64,000 nucleotides of DNA from Deuterostichococcus epilithicus (Eukaryota; Chlorophyta; Trebouxiophyceae; Prasiolales; Stichococcaceae), in NCBI GenBank assembly GCA_033439295.1, contig JAVTLE010000013.1, forward strand, positions 434,001-498,000. Reading direction: 5' to 3'. How positions within the stretch are numbered: the stretch's first letter is position 1; each line of letters begins with the position of its first letter. Positions 58,501 to 64,000 of this stretch are shown here, in pieces. The notes under the pieces are model-generated. The model was not told where the DNA came from and searched no databases. It saw nothing but the letters and a program-made list of their open reading frames with translations. The position numbers and the translations under genes were made by a program.

Positions 58501-61500
58501 AGCGCCCTGATTCCCTGCGTCCCTGCCTCACCAGATTTGGTTCCCCTATCAAGTCCATGGTGCAGCGGCGTGCCGCTGCCAGGGCCACAGCCGCCGCCGC
58601 CGCAGGCCCCGCAGCTGCGCAGCCCGGAGCCGCAGAGAGGGATGCCGTCGTCCCACCAGGAGAAGCGGTGGCTGTGACAGGGTCTGAGGACAGCGTTTTG
58701 GCGGCCGCTGTCACCGAAGCAGGCGCGGTCACCAGGAGCATAGCCCTTGGCGACTGTCCGGACATGATGGTGAGCTTCACCCTGCCACCGCCTTCCCGTG
58801 TGGTGCAGGCGACGCTGAGCTGGCCCTTTGAAGGCAACGTCTCGGTCAGCTGTGCTTCGAAGCTGCAAGCCTGCAGCATGCCGCTGCACCTGGCGTCAAG
58901 CGCAGGCATCGGGCGCAGGCAGCATTCCGCACACCCGAAACAACTCGAACGTTGCTGTGCGCCGTCATCGCCAGGAGCTGGTCACGGATGGCGCGGGGAC
59001 GCTGCTGGCCGGGGACCCCGACCGGCGCGTCATCGAGATCGTGGACCCAGGGCGGCGCTCTGCTTCCGTCAAGGTGGCGGGACTGGCGGTGTTGGGCGCC
59101 GATAGTGACGAGGGTGCGGTTCCACGGTCGGCGGGGTGTCTGGCAGGCTGCTCATCTGCAAGCTTTGAGACTGGCTCCTTTCGGATGCGACCACCGCCGA
59201 GTGCCCTCCCAACCCCTTGGCAGCTCAACATGTGACCGCAGCAACAATGCACAGCTCCAAAGCCATTACAGCTGAGAGCTGAGAACAGCTGAGAGCGTGC
59301 ACAAGGCCTTCGGGCACCTGTCATGCGCCAGGCACCCCTCAAGCTGACATGAGGGCGTCAACGACCAGGCCCTGGGCAGATCGGCGCTTCAGCATGCCGG
59401 TCACAACTTTCGTGCCGCGCAGATGAGGCAGGACTGGATTCCGCCAGCCTTGGTGCTAGCCGCGCCACGGCGCCGTCGCAGACGCAAGGCGGGGCACGGA
59501 ACGCGGCGCAGCGGCGCAACCGCGCCTTCCGCCACGCCCTCGTCCGTGCCGTTGGCGCGCTGCACTCGCAGTTCCTGAGGGAGCTGCAGGCGCGGCGGGA
59601 GGCGGGGGCGGCAGCCGCTGCCGTGGCGGCGACGGCAGCAGCTCCAGCGGCGGGGACACCAGTGACCACGCAGAAGGAAGCAGGGCAGACGGCGGCGCAC
59701 CTGCCAGCGTCTGCGCCCGAGGCGGCGGCAGACCAACGGCGGACGCGCTCGAGCGCAACGGCGACCGCAGATGCTCAGCCTGAGGCTGGGCCGTCAGCGG
59801 GCGCGCCAGCCAATGCTGCCGCCGGCCGCCGCCGCGGCAAGCGGCAGCGCGGCGGGCCGGATNACGGCGGAGCAGGCGCAGCCTCTGACTCGCCGGCAGC
59901 GGGCGAGCCTGCGCCGTCATGCGCTGCGGGCAGCTCAGAGGCACAGGTGGGGCGGGGCGGCAGCGGCGGCAGGAAGCGCAGGAAGGCGGCGGCGCCAGAC
60001 GAGATGCCCAAGGCAACCGATTTCGACCCGCTCGTGGTACGAGATACCATCTGCCTGCATGTCAAACATGTCACAGTCAATGGGTCCAGGATTGTCGGAA
60101 TTGTAACAAGCCGCGACAAACTATGTCATGCTCAGCACTGTGGATGCTGCCGAAGGGCAGCCACACTCGCTTGCACCCGTCACTCCTGTGTCTGGACAGC
60201 CGCCTGTGCATCTGATTGATGCCACGTGCCACGATCCAAGCACCAATGCTGCCATGGGTTGCTGCCGCCGTGAGGTGCTGCCACTGCGCCTCTGCGCAGC
60301 GGAAGGAGTGGCACCCGGATTTCGACGTGGAGGCTGTCACCCTCGAGGCGCTGCTGGCGGCGGTGGATGCTGCGGGCGTCACAGCGTCGCCGCCAGACGA
60401 GCGAGCACCGGCCGCTGGCGCCTCAGCCGCTGGTGCGCCCAGCGCGGCGGGTGTGTGCCATCTTTGCATGTGTTCATCGTGTGCCGTGTCCTGACATCGC
60501 GATTATGCATGTGATGGTACGTCAGTGTTGCGGGTGGCCTGATGCGAGGAATGTCATTTGCCACATGTGTCCAGCGAAGTTCTCAGTTGTGCGGGAAGGC
60601 AGCTCGTTTACATGTTGAAGTGTGCTTAGGTCGCCAAGTCGCAGGGGCGGAGGCGGCGCCAGATGCTCCCTTCGTGGTCGAGCCCAACTTTGGCGATCGA
60701 CGTGCCGCCCGGCCGCCGCAGGTGTGATTCTGCCTCAAGTCTCCGCAAAGCTCATGCCGATACCATCTGAAGACAACGGTCTCCAACGACCACGACTACA
60801 TGTGTCTCGATGCAGCTTTACGATTCCAAGCGCGATGCCCACAATGGCAAGCGCATGTCCGAGGGAAGTGAGTGGGTGTGCAGGTGCACAAGAAGCATCC
60901 GCCATGCACAGACACCACCCACATGGAGACGGATGCCTTCCTGCAGCACCTCCAGGTGTGCAGTTCATCTTAAGGTGCCAAATGTGCTGCGGTGAGGGGC
61001 GCTTCTGTCACCGATCGCACAGGCGGTGCCCCTGTCGTCTGTGTGTCGCACCTTTGCTCGAAGACGATCAACACTCCCTGCTCGATGTGCTGCTGCTGCG
61101 CGCCAGCCGGTTGCACAGCTCTGCTGCAGTGCGGTTTCCTGGAGTTGGGAGTTGTCATACTCAACTCCACACTAGCTCAGCATGCACAGTGCGCCATGAC
61201 TGCACGGCTGCAATGGGGGTCGTCCTTCGAGGAGGCTGCAGCCGGGTTGCACAGTTTCCGTCGTAGGCCTGGCAGCCACCAGCCCCAAGGCACATGCATG
61301 ATTTGCACAGGGGCGGCCACCGTGCGAGGGGCAGGCGGTGCACTTCCAGTGGCGGCCGCTCGTCACTGCGCAAAAGCGCTGTTGAAACACACGCGCTTGT
61401 CATATCGTACAGGAGCGGCCATCGTATGAGGGGCAGGCAGTGCACTTCGAGCGGCTGCCGGCGCGGGAGCCTCAGTACCGCGAGCCATCCACGCCGCTGT

Positions 61501-64000
61501 CGGCGCCAGTGCGGCGCGCCCTGGATGCGCGCGGCATAGACGGCCTGTTCGAGCACCAAGCCCAGGCGAGCTGCCGCCGCTGCCCTAAACTCTGAAACTG
61601 TGCCGAAGCAGACGGGCCTGCCCCAGGCAGTATGCCGCAGCACCGTCAGGAGGGGTGTCTACGGCATCGGGATCTTACACCTTCATGCCACACGCTCGGA
61701 TGGCACCTCTTCGGACACGAACACCCATCATCTTTCACAGCGAGCCCATCTTCACACTCAAATGAAGCCTCATGCACAGCGTTCCATCCCGTACAGGCTG
61801 TGGACATCGCACAGGCCGGGCGGCGCATGGCAGCGTCCACAGGCACAGCCAGCGTCGAGAGCCCGTGCGCATTTGAGGCTGACACTACCCCCTGGAAGCC
61901 CATGCCACCTCTCCGAGGCTGTTGACTCCTCCTTGACTTCGCGGCACGCAGGCTGTGGACATTGCCTGCGCCGGGCGGCATGTGGTGGTGTCCACTAGCA
62001 CCGCCAGCGGCAAGAGCCTGTGCTACCTGGTGCCGGTGCTGGAGGCGCTAGCGGCGGACCGCCGTGCCACTGCACTATTCATGTTCCCCACGAAGGCGCT
62101 TGCTCAGGTGCGCTGGGTCGTCGCTGTTCCCATTCTATTTGCCTAGGTCGAGTTGCGCGGCATGCCAAAGGAAGCGCTGCGCCACCGCGCTCTTCACGTC
62201 TCCCTGCCAAGGCGCTGGCGCAGGCAGGCCTCGACTAGACTGTAATCGATCCTCGAGAGTCTGCAACAAGCTGTTGTCGGCGGCCGGGGCTGGGCCCGGT
62301 GAGGCACGCCTGCTGAGGCATGCCACCACTGCATTGGGCACATGTTCCAGCAAGTCGCTGGGGCAAGTGCAGCTGAGCCTCGTCATCTGTGCAACGAACT
62401 GACCGCCGTCACTCTGCTTCTGTTCTGTTCGTCTCAGATGTTCATCAGCTTAAAAACTGGCTAGCAATACATATTCTTGGGTCCTTGGAATTCTATCTAT
62501 CTTCTCAAGTGCGCCCACTGGTGCCTTTTGTGTGCAAAGCCTGGGATGTACCAATCGCCTTACCTAGAGTGTCAGCAACTTGCGTCCGCATCAACCTCGA
62601 CCGAACCTTTCCTTTCATGTTCTCCCGTCCTCGCGCTCCAAGGCCGTGTCCGCTGCCGGACGGTGGATTATGGGGATACACAGCAAGGCTGCTCGGGACC
62701 ATGCTTGCTCGAATACAAGAATTGGTTGTTAGATGGGAGGCTTGATCCAATCTTTCTATCATAACTCTGGATGTCTTATGCTGCCCACAGGACCAGCTGC
62801 GCGCAATGCGGGAGCTGGTGCAGGCCGCCTTCGGCGATGACCGCCCCTTCGTGGACGTCTATGATGGCGACACCCCCAAGGTATCGACATGCTTCAGAGC
62901 AGATCATGAAACCATCCCCGAAGACAGCTCTCGTGGTTGCTCGTGGCAGCAGCAGGAGAGCTGACACTCCGAGGTGTCATAGCATTTCCCTGGCTTGGTT
63001 GGACCTCAGAGTCATGGCGCCGTAAGAGCTGTGTCGTCGGACTCTGCCAGCGCCATCCCATCCCCCTCATCATGACGCTTCACGCAGCAGAGCACTTCTG
63101 CTACTGGATTCATCCGGATCGCCTGCACGTGATCAGGACGCACAAGTCGGACTGCACAGGTCCTGACCGGCGGGCTGCCCCCCTGCCGCTGCAGTGGGAG
63201 CGCCAGGAGATCCGGGACCGGGCAGCGCTGCTCATCACCAACCCCGACATGCTGCACTGCTCCATCCTGCCGGTGCACCGCACCTTCTCGCGGCTGCTTG
63301 CGCACCTACGCTATGTCGTCGTCGACGAGGGCCATGCTTACCGGTGCGGGACACAGGGCTGCCTGAGCATGCGTTCAACTGCTCATGTACGTTCACTCAG
63401 TCGCCCGCACATGCAGCTATTTGGGCGTGCATGCATCAGGGAGCTGCCATGTTGAACAGGGATGCTGCCCGTCCGTCTCATCTGTGCAGCTTCTCTAGAT
63501 GCCTGGTGAAACGCCCACAGCTCTGAGCCCTCAAGCGCCTCCGGCACACCTGCCGTCACGACCTGACCTCCTTCCCCAGCAGCTGTGGCGAGTCGCTCCA
63601 CGCATCGACGTCTCAGCCTTTCAGCTCTCGTGCAACTTGGGTGTAAGGTCATCACAGACCCTCTCCAAAGATTTTGCAACAGCCTCAGGGCGGTGCTGCC
63701 GGCCCCCGCAGGGGTGTGTTTGGCTGCCACACGGCGCTGGTCATCCGCCGCCTGCGCCGGGTGTGTGCGCGGCACTATGATGTGCACCCCACCTTCGTGG
63801 TCACCTCCGCCACGGTCGCCAACCCGGAGCAGCACGTGCAAAACCTGCTAGGTGAGATGCTGTGCTGTGTGCTTCAGGCACAAGGCACAGCGTTTGCGGC
63901 ACGCTGAGGCGTGTGCACCGCTTGTGACGCTGCCTGGGGTCTTGCTGCGGAGTCTCAGCACGCTTAAGCCACCAGCAGGGCTGGTTGAAAACCGAGGGAG
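55578..64000 (+). CDS. HRQ1: HRQ1-type DNA helicase with ubiquitin-like N-terminus (3' end outside window)
   Basis: RecQ4-related 3'-5' helicase for genome maintenance. Exons recovered: 55578-55763, 55929-55991, 56114-56554, 56741-57188, 57313-57563, 57731-57904, 58116-58240, about 58610-58769, 58975-59073, about 59423-60036, 60300-60450, 60645-60721, 61413-61565, 61952-62107, 62791-62880, 63195-63343, 63712-63851. The first two make a ubiquitin-like domain ([11 protein letters not shown] ... [20 protein letters not shown]), as in plant HRQ1. A disordered linker and [20 protein letters not shown] follow. The helicase core starts [13 protein letters not shown]. Motif I is TASGKS, then MFPTKALAQ (Ia), [16 protein letters not shown], motif [10 protein letters not shown] and motif III TSAT. 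Motif II is DEGH instead of DEAH. The C-terminal RecA domain and the DUF1998-like region lie beyond the window. One intron has a GC donor (after 61565). Confidence 0.93.
61311..61372 (+). repeat. Exon echo upstream of HRQ1 exon at 61413
   Basis: GCGGCCACCGTGCGAGGGG and the following bases copy the real exon start (GCGGCCATCGTATGAGGGG at 61415) about 102 bases upstream, including the acceptor ACAG. The copy no longer encodes the family sequence in frame. Confidence 0.85.
61797..61895 (+). repeat. Exon echo of the HRQ1 Walker A exon
   Basis: Reads [20 protein letters not shown] then ESPC, against [20 protein letters not shown] then KSLC in the real exon at 61952. It keeps a TACAG acceptor, but the ATP-binding GKS is changed to VES, so it cannot be a functional alternative exon. 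Confidence 0.92.
62175..62226 (+). repeat. Exon echo of the HRQ1 motif Ia exon end
   Basis: GCGCCACCGCGCTCTTCACG through AAGGCGCTGGCGCAGG copies the real exon end (62069-62107, encoding [15 protein letters not shown]), about 110 bases downstream. Confidence 0.85.

Noticed and set aside
1-64000. CRISPR arrays, insertion sequences, phage or operon features
   Set aside because: No direct repeats with regular spacers, terminal inverted repeats or transposase-like proteins were seen, and gene structure is clearly eukaryotic nuclear.

Overview
This is nuclear DNA from a GC-rich green alga, most likely a chlorophyte such as a trebouxiophyte. Four things suggest this: genes with many small exons and introns of 100-400 bases, alanine/glycine-rich linkers, plastid-type presequences, and an algal TGTAA polyadenylation signal 28 bases after one stop codon. 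There are no bacterial-style operons. Genes were found by chaining exons whose splice phases agree. For most genes the joined reading frame is exact; where it is not, the entry says so.

Layout, left to right. (1) 1-3626 (+): 3' part of a secreted modular protein with repeated beta-rich modules and Thr/Pro linkers. (2) 4921-7819 (+): single-pass membrane protein of unknown function. (3) 8527-15525 (+): RBM5/RBM10/SUA-type splicing regulator (RS/RD region, RRM, RanBP2 zinc finger, RRM, OCRE). (4) 15526-18300: unresolved. (5) 18340-22653 (-): unknown multi-exon gene. (6) 23507-25805 (-): organellar peptide deformylase. (7) 26240-28737 (-): unknown, probably organelle-targeted. (8) 29121-32447 (+): AKR2-like STI1/ankyrin protein with a plastid-type presequence. 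(9) 32805-34229 (+): secreted protein of unknown function. (10) 35281-36180 (-): weak unknown gene. (11) 36396-38314 (-): protein with two p27/ZNRD2-type zinc ribbons. (12) 38760-40611 (+): membrane-anchored methyltransferase of the ovothiol (OvoA C-terminal) type. (13) 41289-45760 (+): organellar release factor 2. (14) 46420-51597 (-): group A (ABI5/ABF-like) bZIP factor. (15) 52287-54795 (-): Shewanella-like protein phosphatase. (16) 55578 to the window end (+): HRQ1-type DNA helicase with a ubiquitin-like N-terminus, cut off by the window edge.

The most unusual feature is not a gene. Introns in at least six genes hold degenerate local copies of a neighbouring exon, often with its splice site. 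I call these 'exon echoes'. They are clearest in the release factor, bZIP and HRQ1 genes and in unknown gene 7. They read as decaying tandem duplications that span exon-intron junctions. The window also has many GC-AG introns: seven have matching splice phase or a paralogous copy. Several N positions sit in GC-rich coding sequence, and at least one hides a frameshift.

Functionally the genes are mostly unrelated. Deformylase, release factor 2 and the AKR2-like protein all point to organelle protein synthesis and biogenesis, but nothing suggests a cluster.
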